Source: Candidatus Phaeomarinobacter ectocarpi (GTDB taxonomy: Bacteria > Pseudomonadota > Alphaproteobacteria > CGMCC-115125). Taken from it: a DNA stretch of 64,000 bases. Both the position numbers and the translations under genes were made by a program. How positions within the stretch are numbered: position 1 is the first letter of the stretch; each line of letters starts with the position of its first letter. This document shows, piece by piece, positions 28,273 to 36,460 of this stretch. The DNA is taken from positions 1,425,274 to 1,489,273 of the forward strand of contig NZ_HG966617.1 of NCBI RefSeq assembly GCF_000689395.1. The letters are read 5' to 3'. The notes beneath the pieces are model-generated. The model was not told where the DNA came from and ran no database searches. It was given only the letters and a program-made list of their open reading frames with translations.

Positions 28273-28752
28273 CTAGAAAACCTGTGCCGGACGCAGCAGC
28301 ATCAAGACGTAGATGCCCATGACTGAGGCAAACGCTGGCCAGCCAAGCCAGAACCACCATGCAAACAGCTGGTGATATTGCGCGGGCAGATCATCGCTCG
28401 TGTCCGCTGCATATTGCGCCAGCTTCTGCATCTTCCATTGGATCCAGACAACCGGCAGCCAGCAACACCCGATCAGAACATAAAGGGCATAGGTCGCCAG
28501 CAGCCACTCATCCAGCAGGCTGTAGCCTGCCAACACGGCCAGTGCGATGCCGCTGACAGGCTGCACCACGACGGCTGTTGCGGTGAAAAGAAAATCCGCG
28601 ACGACAACAATGCGGCCAACCCCCGCAATGAGAACCGGGCTGCCGGTGCGATGTGCCATGAACATGAAAAACGCGATGCCCAGCCCGGTGCCAAACAGCA
28701 CAGCGGCGCTAAGGATGTGGATCCATTTCCAGATCAGGAACGCGTCCATCAT
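28273..28752 (-). CDS. DUF2269 membrane protein
   Basis: 159-aa inner-membrane protein with four hydrophobic helices. It starts MMDAFLIWKWIHILSAAVLFGTGLG, the DUF2269 hallmark with a His in helix 1, and ends with YVLMLLRP. Its ATG overlaps the stop of the SDR-DoxX gene (ATGA). DUF2269 and SDR-DoxX genes are known to occur together; the joint function is not known. Confidence 0.8.
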   Translation of the reverse strand: MMDAFLIWKWIHILSAAVLFGTGLGIAFFMFMAHRTGSPVLIAGVGRIVVVADFLFTATAVVVQPVSGIALAVLAGYSLLDEWLLATYALYVLIGCCWLPVVWIQWKMQKLAQYAADTSDDLPAQYHQLFAWWFWLGWPAFASVMGIYVLMLLRPAQVF

Positions 28753-30059
28753 CGGCGCGCTCCAGACGCGGCGAGGACAATTGTTGCCCCGATGATCGGC
28801 ACAACCTTTAGAAGCGGCCCGAGCGGATCAGCCCACATCTCCGGTGCCAGCAAGGTCAGGCCGCCAATATAGCCAAGGCTGAGCAGTATCTGTGCCACGC
28901 AGGGCCGCCACAGGTCGCGCGCGGTGATCAGCCAGATGCCGAGCAAAATATCGAGACATGAGGTGGCAATGATCGCCCCCAGCGTTCCCGTGCCGCCAAC
29001 GAGTGCGGTTAAGGCAAGAGCAGCATCGGCCTGCGCCGCGTGCGAAATGCCTGCAAGCGTGACGATGCCTGTCGCAACCCAGAAGACCGCCAACAGCACA
29101 CGCAGGGCAATCAGGGGCGCGGCCAGTCGGGCATCGCGCCGGTCCGCGCGGGAGGCCGGGTCATCTGCAAGCGCAGTCCCAATGGGCTGCATCTTGAGAC
29201 CCGTCGCCTCTTCAAAGGGAACATGATCTGCTGTGTTGGGTTTCTCAGTCTGCTTGAACGAGGTGGACCGCAAAGCCGTCTCAACACCCAGATAGCCAAG
29301 CAGGTCCGCTGCCAGGATCACCGGCCGCATGGCCCACCCGGGAACAGCCACAATACGCGCAGGCCCAAACCCCAGCCATGCTCGGATGGTCTGCACGATT
29401 TCGGTGAGGTCCTGAACCACGGGCCCGGTCACCGCCAGCGTCAGGCGAGAGGGGGCGTTGGCGTCGGTCAATCTGAGGATGCCGTTGGTCAAGTCATCCA
29501 TGGCGACGGGCTGAAATACAATGTTCGCCTGTTCGGGAATTGCCACGACCCCGGGCAGGCCAGCCAGCAGGCGCACCATGGCTGTGCCGCCATAACATTC
29601 TCGGGCAACCACAAGCGATGGTTTGAGAATGATCCAGTCCGCGTCGAGCCCGGCCAGATATGTGTCGGCAACACGTTTTGACCTGGAATAGTCCGTATCC
29701 ACATCATCATCCGCGCCAAGTGCAGAGATATGAATGATGCGCTGGACCCCCGCCTTAAGAGCACCATCAAAAAGGGCGCAGGTCGCGGCACCATGAATGG
29801 CGGCCGGGTCATCTCTGGATGTCTTTTGAAGAACGCCCGCGCAGTTGACGAGCATATCGCAGCCGTCCAGGCGCTCTGCCCAGATATGCGCATCCGTGTC
29901 CGTGTTGAGATCGCAGGGCCGCCATTCAACAGCCGGGACAAGTCGCCGTCCCAGATCAAGATCGCGGCCAAAGCCTGTGACCTCGTGACCAGCTCGAATT
30001 AACCGACGCGCAACATGGCTGCCAATAAAGCCATGCGCGCCGATCAATCCGACTTTCAT
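28749..30059 (-). CDS. NAD(P)-binding SDR/epimerase fused to DoxX-like domain
   Basis: 436-aa fusion. Residues 1-about 290 form an atypical SDR: GLIGAHGFIGSHVARRL at the NAD(P) site, NCAG near residue 72, and DYSRSKRVAD giving a Tyr-x-x-x-Lys pair. Residues about 310-430 hold four membrane helices of the DoxX-like type. The enzyme is therefore tethered to the inner membrane. It is coupled to the DUF2269 gene by a 4-bp overlap. Fusions of this kind occur in proteobacteria; the substrate is unknown. Confidence 0.82.
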   Translation of the reverse strand: MKVGLIGAHGFIGSHVARRLIRAGHEVTGFGRDLDLGRRLVPAVEWRPCDLNTDTDAHIWAERLDGCDMLVNCAGVLQKTSRDDPAAIHGAATCALFDGALKAGVQRIIHISALGADDDVDTDYSRSKRVADTYLAGLDADWIILKPSLVVARECYGGTAMVRLLAGLPGVVAIPEQANIVFQPVAMDDLTNGILRLTDANAPSRLTLAVTGPVVQDLTEIVQTIRAWLGFGPARIVAVPGWAMRPVILAADLLGYLGVETALRSTSFKQTEKPNTADHVPFEEATGLKMQPIGTALADDPASRADRRDARLAAPLIALRVLLAVFWVATGIVTLAGISHAAQADAALALTALVGGTGTLGAIIATSCLDILLGIWLITARDLWRPCVAQILLSLGYIGGLTLLAPEMWADPLGPLLKVVPIIGATIVLAASGARR

Positions 30060-30098
30060 GAGGGCGTCACCTGCGTGGGGGCGATAGGGAGCTGAGCG

Positions 30099-30581
30099 CT
30101 AGAAAGGCACTTCGTCGTCGAAGTCGCCGCCGCCAAAGTCGTCTGCGCCACCGCCTGCAGCCGCTGCAGCAGGCCGGGACTGGCCGCCGCCCCCGCCGCC
30201 GGAGCCGGCACCCATGCCGCCGCTGTCGCTACGGCCATCAAGCATGGTGAGGGTCGAGTTGAAGCCCTGCAGCACCACTTCCGTTGAATAGCGATCCTGA
30301 CCGGACTGGTCCTGCCATTTGCGCGTTTGGATTTGGCCTTCGAGATAGACCTTCGAGCCCTTCTTCAGATATTGCTCCGCGATCTTTGCCAGGCCTTCTG
30401 AGAAGATCACGACGCGGTGCCATTCCGTGCGCTCACGGCGCTCACCGGAATTTCGGTCGCGCCAGCTTTCCGATGTCGCGATGCGCAGATTGACGATCGG
30501 TTTGCCGTCCTGCGTATGCCGGACTTCAGGGTCTGCGCCCAGATTGCCGATGAGGATAACTTTGTTGACACTGCCTGCCAT
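30099..30581 (-). CDS. ssb: Single-stranded DNA-binding protein
   Basis: 160-aa SSB. The OB fold spans about 1-110 ([20 protein letters not shown] ... [12 protein letters not shown]). A Gly/Ala-rich linker follows, then the acidic tip DFDDEVPF, which recruits repair and replication partners. ATG 30581 matches the family start. The shared upstream region holds an SOS box, placing ssb in the probable LexA regulon. Confidence 0.97.
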   Translation of the reverse strand: MAGSVNKVILIGNLGADPEVRHTQDGKPIVNLRIATSESWRDRNSGERRERTEWHRVVIFSEGLAKIAEQYLKKGSKVYLEGQIQTRKWQDQSGQDRYSTEVVLQGFNSTLTMLDGRSDSGGMGAGSGGGGGGQSRPAAAAAGGGADDFGGGDFDDEVPF

Positions 30582-30660
30582 GGTGCGGGCCTTTCCTTGG
30601 ATGGGTCTTCTCGCCGCGTATGCCGGAGCACGGCAGTGACGTGGGACGTTATTGAGTTGC

Positions 30661-30691
30661 GCGAACGGTAGCTGATAATCGCGCCGTTCGC
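30661..30691. repeat. Inverted repeat upstream of ssb
   Basis: GCGAACGG, 15 bases, CCGTTCGC: perfect 8-bp arms, 80 bp upstream of the ssb start. It could be a hairpin in the ssb leader or a protein site. No function is assigned. Confidence 0.35.
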
Positions 30692-30728
30692 TCCACTGCA
30701 CCGGATTTAATCCACAACAAATGCAGGT

Positions 30729-30743
30729 GTTCCTGATATGTTC
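30729..30743. promoter_or_regulatory. LexA SOS box, GTTC-N7-GTTC
   Basis: GTTCCTGATATGTTC matches the alphaproteobacterial LexA direct repeat GTTC-N7-GTTC exactly. It lies in the 266-bp gap between ssb (-) and the GNAT-uvrA unit (+), and predicts DNA-damage induction of one or both. Confidence 0.8.
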
Positions 30744-30847
30744 TTAGCATGCCGAATCGACTTGAGCCAACACACTAAGCACACTGCGCCGCCTTTCATC
30801 CTCCCGTCTCACCCAAATCCGATTTCGCCGGTCGCGTATTACCTTCC

Positions 30848-31417
30848 ATGCCTGAGCAAACGTCCCAGTCCAAAAGCCCCAACGGCTTGCCGCTTCTGCT
30901 GACAGAGCGCCTGCGACTGGTGCCCTATGGCCTTGCTCCGGCCACCGTAGAGGCTTTTTGCCGGGTGACGACGGACCCTGCAATCTATTGGTGGCGGGAA
31001 GCGCCTTATACCGAGCAGCAGCAGACCGACTATTTCGAGTCCGGCGCTTTGTTTGAAGATGCTCACAGAGGATTGGGCGCATGGGCAGCCTTTGCCAGGG
31101 ACGAGGATGTCCAGCTTGGCCACGTGATGCTTCAGCCTCTGGATGACACAGGCATGATCGAAATCGGCTGGCATTTGCTGGAGACGGCGCGCGGCCATGG
31201 CTACGCCACCGAAGCTGCGGCTGCCTTGTTTGCTTACGGGTTTGATGTGCTGAACATTGACCCTATTTACGCAGTCATCCTGCCGTCGAACGAAACCTCC
31301 ATTCAGGTGGCAAAGCGCATAGGCATGCAGCCCGACGGAGAAGGCACCTATCACGACGATCATCATTTGCGCTTTCGTTTGACGCGCAATTTGCACGACA
31401 CCCAATCACAGGACTGA
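30848..31417 (+). CDS. GNAT-family N-acetyltransferase
   Basis: 189-aa acetyltransferase of the RimJ/RimL-like GNAT type: [14 protein letters not shown] at the start, [17 protein letters not shown] (acetyl-CoA pyrophosphate loop) at about 110-125, and [13 protein letters not shown] near the C-terminus. It would move an acetyl group from acetyl-CoA to a protein N-terminus or a small amine; the substrate is unknown. It ends 4 bp before uvrA and starts about 105 bp after the SOS box, so it is likely co-expressed with uvrA. Confidence 0.85.
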   Translation: MPEQTSQSKSPNGLPLLLTERLRLVPYGLAPATVEAFCRVTTDPAIYWWREAPYTEQQQTDYFESGALFEDAHRGLGAWAAFARDEDVQLGHVMLQPLDDTGMIEIGWHLLETARGHGYATEAAAALFAYGFDVLNIDPIYAVILPSNETSIQVAKRIGMQPDGEGTYHDDHHLRFRLTRNLHDTQSQD

Positions 31418-31421
31418 CCAC

Positions 31422-34400
31422 TTGACCGGACTTCGCAATATCACTGTCAAAGGCGCCCGCGAGCACAATCTCAAAGGTGTGGACGTCGAACTGCCGCGCG
31501 ACAAGCTGGTGGTCATCACTGGCCTGTCCGGGTCGGGAAAGTCCTCGCTTGCCTTTGACACGATCTATGCCGAAGGCCAGCGCCGGTACGTAGAGAGCCT
31601 GTCTGCCTATGCACGGCAGTTCCTGCAGATGATGGAAAAGCCGGACGTGGACTACATCGAAGGCCTGTCGCCGGCGATTTCGATTGAGCAGAAGACCACC
31701 TCCCGTAACCCGCGGTCGACAGTCGGCACCGTCACCGAAATCTATGACTACATGCGCCTGCTGTTTGCGCGCGTCGGCATTCCCTATTCGCCGGCCACAG
31801 GTCTGCCCATTGAGAGCCAGACCGTCAGCCAGATGGTGGACCGGGTGCTGGCACTCGAGGAAGGCACGCGTCTGTTCCTGCTCGCCCCGATGATCCGCGG
31901 CCGCAAGGGCGAATACCGCAAGGAGTTTGCCGACCTGCTCAAGCGAGGCTTCCAGCGCGTGAAGGTCGATGGCGAGTTCTACGAGCTGGAAGACGTCCCC
32001 AAGCTCGACAAGAAAAAGAAACACGACATTGAAGTCGTGGTGGATCGTCTTGTTGTCCGCAAGGATATTGCAGGCCGCCTGGCTGACAGTATGGAAACAG
32101 CCCTGCGGCTGGCTGAAGGCATCGCCATTGCAGAGTTCGCCGACGAAATAGACGACGATGGCAATCCGCGTCAGCTCATCTTCTCAGAGAAATTCGCCTG
32201 CCCGGTGTCAGGCTTCACGATTGAAGAAATTGAGCCGCGGCTGTTTTCGTTCAACAATCCGTTCGGCGCCTGCCCCGCCTGTGATGGTCTGGGCACAGAG
32301 CTTCAGTTCGAACCCGATCTGGTGGTGCCGGAACCCTCCCTGAGCCTGCGTCAGGGTGCTGTTGCGCCTTGGGCCAAGACGGGGACGACCTCGCCTTACT
32401 ACACCCAGACATTGCAGGCACTGGTGGATCACTATGGCGGGTCCATGAACGACGCATGGAGCGATCTGTCGGAAACACTCCGCAATGCCATTCTGTTTGG
32501 CACCGGCAAGGAAGAAGTCGAATTCCACTACGACGACGGCATCCGCTCCTACAAGACCAAGAAGACGTTTGAAGGCGTTGTCGGCAACATTCAGCGGCGC
32601 TGGCGCGAAACAGATTCAGCCTGGATGCGCGAAGAGCTGGCCCGGTTCCAGTCCGCCCATCCATGTGAGTCCTGTGGTGGCAACCGCCTGAAACCCGAAG
32701 CGCTCGCGGTCAAGATTGCAACGCTCCACATCAGTGACGTCGCCGACTTTTCCATCCGCGAAGCCCATGAGTGGTTTTCAACGGTCGACAAGAGTTTCAC
32801 CAAAAAGCAGAACGAGATTGCCGGGCGTATTCTGAAGGAAATCCGCGAGCGGCTTCGCTTCCTGGTAGATGTTGGCCTTGATTATCTCACGTTGTCACGC
32901 GGCTCTGGCACGCTGTCCGGTGGCGAAAGCCAGCGCATTCGCCTTGCCTCGCAAATCGGCTCCGGTCTGACCGGTGTGCTGTACGTGCTGGACGAGCCAT
33001 CCATCGGTCTGCACCAGCGCGACAACACCCGTCTGCTCGAAACCCTCAAGCGCCTGCGCGACATCGGCAATACGGTCATTGTCGTCGAGCATGACGAAGA
33101 AGCCATCATGGATGCTGACTATGTGGTGGACATGGGCCCCGGTGCCGGCGTCCATGGCGGAACTGTGGTGGCCGCCGGGACGCCCAAGCAGGTGATGCAG
33201 TCTGGCGAAAGCCTGACCGGCCAATACCTCGTGGGCATGCGGCAGATCGAACTGCCCCATGAACGTCGCCCGGTGGATGGCCGCAAGCTCACCATCAAGG
33301 GCGCGCGAGAAAACAATCTCAAGGATGTGGATGCGGACTTCCCGCTTGGAGCGTTTGTCTGCGTGACCGGCGTCTCCGGGTCGGGAAAGTCATCGCTGCT
33401 GGTGGACACGCTTTACCCTGCCCTGTCGCGCCGACTGATGAACGCCCGCGCCCAGCCCGGTGCCCATGACAAGATCGAGGGCATCGAGTTCCTCGACAAG
33501 GTCATCGACATTGATCAGTCACCCATTGGCCGCACGCCACGCTCCAACCCCGCGACCTATACGGGCGCTTTCACCCCGATCCGCGAGTGGTTTGCAGGCC
33601 TGCCGGAAGCCAAGACCCGTGGCTACACGCCGGGACGTTTCTCCTTCAACGTCAAGGGCGGCCGCTGCGAAGCCTGCCAGGGTGACGGCGTTCTCAAGAT
33701 CGAGATGCACTTCCTGGCGGACGTCTATGTGCAATGCGATGTCTGCCATGGCGAGCGCTACAACCGCGAAACCCTTGAAGTAAAGTTCCGCGACAAATCC
33801 ATCGCCGACGTGCTGGACATGACCGTTGAAGACGGCGCCACCTTCTTCAAGGCCGTGCCCGCCGTGCGCGACAAGCTTGAAACTCTTAAACAGGTCGGCC
33901 TTGGCTACATCAAGATCGGTCAACAGGCGACGACGCTCTCCGGCGGCGAAGCCCAGCGGGTGAAGCTGTCAAAGGAACTGTCCAAGCGCGCCACCGGCCG
34001 CACACTTTACATTCTGGATGAGCCGACAACCGGCCTGCATTTTCACGATGTCGCAAAGCTGCTGGATGTGCTGCATGAGCTGGTGGATCAGGGCAATACG
34101 GTTGTTGTGATCGAGCACAACCTCGAGGTCATCAAGACCGCCGACTGGATCATCGACATTGGTCCTGAGGGCGGTGATGGAGGTGGCGAGGTCGTGGCCC
34201 AGGGCACACCCGAAGACGTGGCCGCTGAACCGCGCAGCTACACCGGCGACTATCTCAAGCCGCTGCTCAAGAAGAGCCGCAAGGCAGCGCCCAAGTCAGA
34301 AGAGCGCAAGAAGAAAACCGCATTGGCCAGAGCGTCAGCGGCAGCCTCGCGCCGTCCCATGCGTAAGGCAGCAGCCGAAGAGCCTGAACCGGCACCCAAG

Positions 34401-34508
34401 CGCAAGGCGGCGGCAAAGAAAGCCTCCCCTAAGGTGAAGACCAAGGCAAAAGCCAAGACCAAGTCGAAGGCGCGTAGCAAGACACGGACGAAAGTCGCCA
34501 GCCGCTAG
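31422..34508 (+). CDS. uvrA: Excinuclease ABC subunit A with lysine-rich tail
   Basis: 1028-aa damage-recognition ATPase of nucleotide excision repair. Two ABC cassettes are seen: [12 protein letters not shown] and [12 protein letters not shown] (Walker A), and SGGESQRI and SGGEAQRV (signatures). The second zinc module is intact (CEAC ... CDVC). In the first, CPVS replaces the usual CPxC, with GACPAC kept. The family core ends near residue 949; a further 79 residues rich in Lys, Ala and Arg form a histone-H1-like tail that may add DNA affinity. The start is TTG 31422 with AGGA ten bases upstream, 4 bp after the GNAT gene. Confidence 0.96.
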   Translation: MTGLRNITVKGAREHNLKGVDVELPRDKLVVITGLSGSGKSSLAFDTIYAEGQRRYVESLSAYARQFLQMMEKPDVDYIEGLSPAISIEQKTTSRNPRSTVGTVTEIYDYMRLLFARVGIPYSPATGLPIESQTVSQMVDRVLALEEGTRLFLLAPMIRGRKGEYRKEFADLLKRGFQRVKVDGEFYELEDVPKLDKKKKHDIEVVVDRLVVRKDIAGRLADSMETALRLAEGIAIAEFADEIDDDGNPRQLIFSEKFACPVSGFTIEEIEPRLFSFNNPFGACPACDGLGTELQFEPDLVVPEPSLSLRQGAVAPWAKTGTTSPYYTQTLQALVDHYGGSMNDAWSDLSETLRNAILFGTGKEEVEFHYDDGIRSYKTKKTFEGVVGNIQRRWRETDSAWMREELARFQSAHPCESCGGNRLKPEALAVKIATLHISDVADFSIREAHEWFSTVDKSFTKKQNEIAGRILKEIRERLRFLVDVGLDYLTLSRGSGTLSGGESQRIRLASQIGSGLTGVLYVLDEPSIGLHQRDNTRLLETLKRLRDIGNTVIVVEHDEEAIMDADYVVDMGPGAGVHGGTVVAAGTPKQVMQSGESLTGQYLVGMRQIELPHERRPVDGRKLTIKGARENNLKDVDADFPLGAFVCVTGVSGSGKSSLLVDTLYPALSRRLMNARAQPGAHDKIEGIEFLDKVIDIDQSPIGRTPRSNPATYTGAFTPIREWFAGLPEAKTRGYTPGRFSFNVKGGRCEACQGDGVLKIEMHFLADVYVQCDVCHGERYNRETLEVKFRDKSIADVLDMTVEDGATFFKAVPAVRDKLETLKQVGLGYIKIGQQATTLSGGEAQRVKLSKELSKRATGRTLYILDEPTTGLHFHDVAKLLDVLHELVDQGNTVVVIEHNLEVIKTADWIIDIGPEGGDGGGEVVAQGTPEDVAAEPRSYTGDYLKPLLKKSRKAAPKSEERKKKTALARASAAASRRPMRKAAAEEPEPAPKRKAAAKKASPKVKTKAKAKTKSKARSKTRTKVASR

Positions 34509-34512
34509 GTGA

Positions 34513-34535
34513 ATTGTCCGATTAAACCGGACAAT
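34513..34535. repeat. Inverted repeat after uvrA
   Basis: ATTGTCCG, loop ATTAAAC, CGGACAAT: perfect 8-bp arms, 4 bp after the uvrA stop. No T-run follows, so it is at best a weak terminator or an mRNA-stabilising hairpin. Confidence 0.45.
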
Positions 34536-34575
34536 GGCGTCTGTTGGAATCTGACGATCCAACCACTTGATCGCC

Positions 34576-34598
34576 ATCCCCCGGCTTGACCGGGGGAT
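34576..34598. repeat. Palindromic intergenic repeat element
   Basis: ATCCCCCGG, loop CTTGA, CCGGGGGAT: perfect 9-bp arms with GATCCAG context on the right. This form resembles the small dispersed palindromes common in alphaproteobacterial intergenic DNA. Only one copy is in the window. It lies between convergent genes and could help stop transcription. Confidence 0.6.
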
Positions 34599-34604
34599 CC
34601 AGCA

Positions 34605-35459
34605 TCAGGCCGCGACATCGCTTTTTTGGAGAAAGGCCAGTACCGCCTCCGCCACAGCCTCCGGCTGTTCTTCATGCGGCAGGAAACGGGCCTTGTCGAT
34701 TTCAATCAGGCGCGCATCGCCGGGAATGTTGGCAACCATCTCCCGCGCGTACTTCACCGGAAAAATCGGATCACGCGTGCCCCAGATGAACAGCATGGGG
34801 ACGTTGGTATCCGCGTGCACCTGATCCAGAGTATCCACGATCACCGGTTCCACAGCGCAGAGATATGCCATCAACCCGTCATAGGCATGGCGCGTGCGGT
34901 GCCATGAGTGAACAAACAGCTGCATGAAGTCGTCCGTGAAATGCGACGCGTCGGCAAAGAACCCGCCATAGCCGCTGCCTGATTTGACAAATGTCTCGGA
35001 CGACAAGGCCGCCTTGAGAATGAGCCTTGTGAGCGGATTGCGGTGCAGCTTCTGCAACAGCGTCACCGTTGGCGGAAACTGGAACGGGATTTCCGTATCA
35101 ATCGCCGTGACCGAGGTCACACGAGCAGCGTCTTTCACTGCAAGAAGTCGGGCAATGGTGCCGCCCGTGTCATGACCCAGGACCGCGTAGTCCGTAAGTC
35201 CCAGATGATCGACAAACGCCATGGTGCGATCCACATGGGCATGGAATCCCAGATCCGTGTCCTTGGTCCATTCGCTCTCACCCATGCCCGCAGAGTCAAG
35301 CGCGTAACAGGTGTAGGACTGCGACAGCAGCGGGATCAGATGACGGAAGTTGGCTTTGTGAAACGGCCAGCCATGAATGAGCACAAGCGGCGGACCCTCG
35401 CCCGAAACCGTGTAGGCAAGTTTCAGGTCGTCAGCGGTAAAATATTGGGTGTCAGACAT
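34605..35459 (-). CDS. Alpha/beta hydrolase (epoxide-hydrolase-like)
   Basis: 284-aa hydrolase of the epoxide-hydrolase/haloalkane-dehalogenase-like group. HGWPFH gives the oxyanion region. The nucleophile elbow is GHDTGG, with Asp and not Ser as nucleophile, which points to an epoxide hydrolase or dehalogenase mechanism. WGTRDP holds a second acid, and the C-terminal FLPHEEQP a His. ATG 35459 has GGGAG six bases upstream, but that site is paired inside a hairpin (35461-35498). The substrate is unknown. Confidence 0.82.
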   Translation of the reverse strand: MSDTQYFTADDLKLAYTVSGEGPPLVLIHGWPFHKANFRHLIPLLSQSYTCYALDSAGMGESEWTKDTDLGFHAHVDRTMAFVDHLGLTDYAVLGHDTGGTIARLLAVKDAARVTSVTAIDTEIPFQFPPTVTLLQKLHRNPLTRLILKAALSSETFVKSGSGYGGFFADASHFTDDFMQLFVHSWHRTRHAYDGLMAYLCAVEPVIVDTLDQVHADTNVPMLFIWGTRDPIFPVKYAREMVANIPGDARLIEIDKARFLPHEEQPEAVAEAVLAFLQKSDVAA

Positions 35460-35460
35460 A

Positions 35461-35498
35461 AAAGGCTCCCGGTCCATGTATGACCGGAAGCCTCTTTT
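35461..35498 (-). terminator. Terminator-like hairpin overlapping a ribosome site
   Basis: On the minus strand: AGGCTTCCGGTC, 7-base loop, GACCGGGAGCCT (one mismatch), then TTTT directly before the ATG at 35459. It could end transcription of the DJ-1/PfpI gene. Its 3' arm contains GGGAG, the ribosome site of the hydrolase. Confidence 0.6.
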
Positions 35499-35535
35499 GA
35501 GACGCCTTACCCCTCAATTATGCCGGAGGTAAGCG

Positions 35536-36267
35536 TTACTCCGCCGCAGCGCGGGCCTTGTCCTTATTGGCCTGTGCCTGCTTTGCAGCCTCAGCCATGG
35601 ACGCCACACCGTCCGCCATGAAGGCCCTTGAGAGTTCCAGGGTTGCCGGGTCCGCTTTGGTGGGGTGCCCGCCCACGAATGGTGGTTGCGGATCATACTC
35701 GAAGGACAGCTGCAGCAGCTTTGCCACGTCCTCTCCGGCCAGCTCGGCGGCAAGCGTCAGGCCAAAGTCGATGCCGGCAGTCACGCCTCCCCCGGTCATC
35801 CGGTTGCGGTCACGCACCACGCGGCCCTGCTTGGGCGTTGCTCCTACCAGCGCCAGTTGCTCGTGCCATGCCCAGTGACAGCTGGCTTCATAGCCGTCCA
35901 ACAAACCGGCAGCGCCCAGAAGCAATGAACCCGTGCAAACCGCAGTTACATATTTGGCGTCCTGGCCCTGCGTGCGCAGGAACCCAAGAACAGCCTCGTC
36001 ATTCATGATGTCTACCTGTCCAAACCCGCCTGGCACGCAGATAACGTCCAATTGCGGGCAGTCATCAAAGTCATGGGTTGGATTGATGGTGTAGCCGGAG
36101 TCTGATGCGACCGGCGCCTTCTCCTTCCAGATGTAATGCATCTGTGCGCCGGGCACCGCCGACAGGATTTGCGCTGGTCCCAATGCATCAAGGGCAGTGA
36201 CCATCGGGTAAATGAGGAAGCCAATCTTGACGGGGGCTGGGGCGAGATCTGTAGCAGCGTCTGACAT
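35536..36267 (-). CDS. DJ-1/PfpI protein, isonitrile-hydratase-like
   Basis: 243-aa protein of the DJ-1/PfpI superfamily. FLIYPMVTALDALGP near the start and AVCTGSLLLGAAGLLDG with the nucleophilic Cys111, then the HWAWHEQL block, match the InhA (cyclohexyl-isocyanide hydratase) group. Established activity of that group: isonitrile to N-substituted formamide. VPGGFG marks the nucleotide-like loop. The C-terminus has an extra Ala/Lys-rich helix. Its neighbours are an alpha/beta hydrolase (-) and, divergently, PhoD and two amidases. Function by similarity only; other DJ-1 roles are possible. Confidence 0.75.
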   Translation of the reverse strand: MSDAATDLAPAPVKIGFLIYPMVTALDALGPAQILSAVPGAQMHYIWKEKAPVASDSGYTINPTHDFDDCPQLDVICVPGGFGQVDIMNDEAVLGFLRTQGQDAKYVTAVCTGSLLLGAAGLLDGYEASCHWAWHEQLALVGATPKQGRVVRDRNRMTGGGVTAGIDFGLTLAAELAGEDVAKLLQLSFEYDPQPPFVGGHPTKADPATLELSRAFMADGVASMAEAAKQAQANKDKARAAAE

Positions 36268-36460
36268 GGGGGTGCTCCGTTTACATGTGCTGGTGAGTGA
36301 TCATTGCGCGATGTGGGTAAGGCTGAAATGACAAATGCCCCTTGATTTCTGACATGTCCCGGGGTGGTCTGTGGAGACCTGTTGATCGACAGGGCTCCAC
36401 TTGACACTGCGGTGTTGCACTCCTTCGATAAGAAAAACCAAAACCAGCTGAGGTAGCGTC

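Noticed and set aside
36401-36432. TTGACA with a weak -10 upstream of phoD
   Set aside because: The best -10 match needs about 19-20 bp spacing and is poor; not listed as a promoter.
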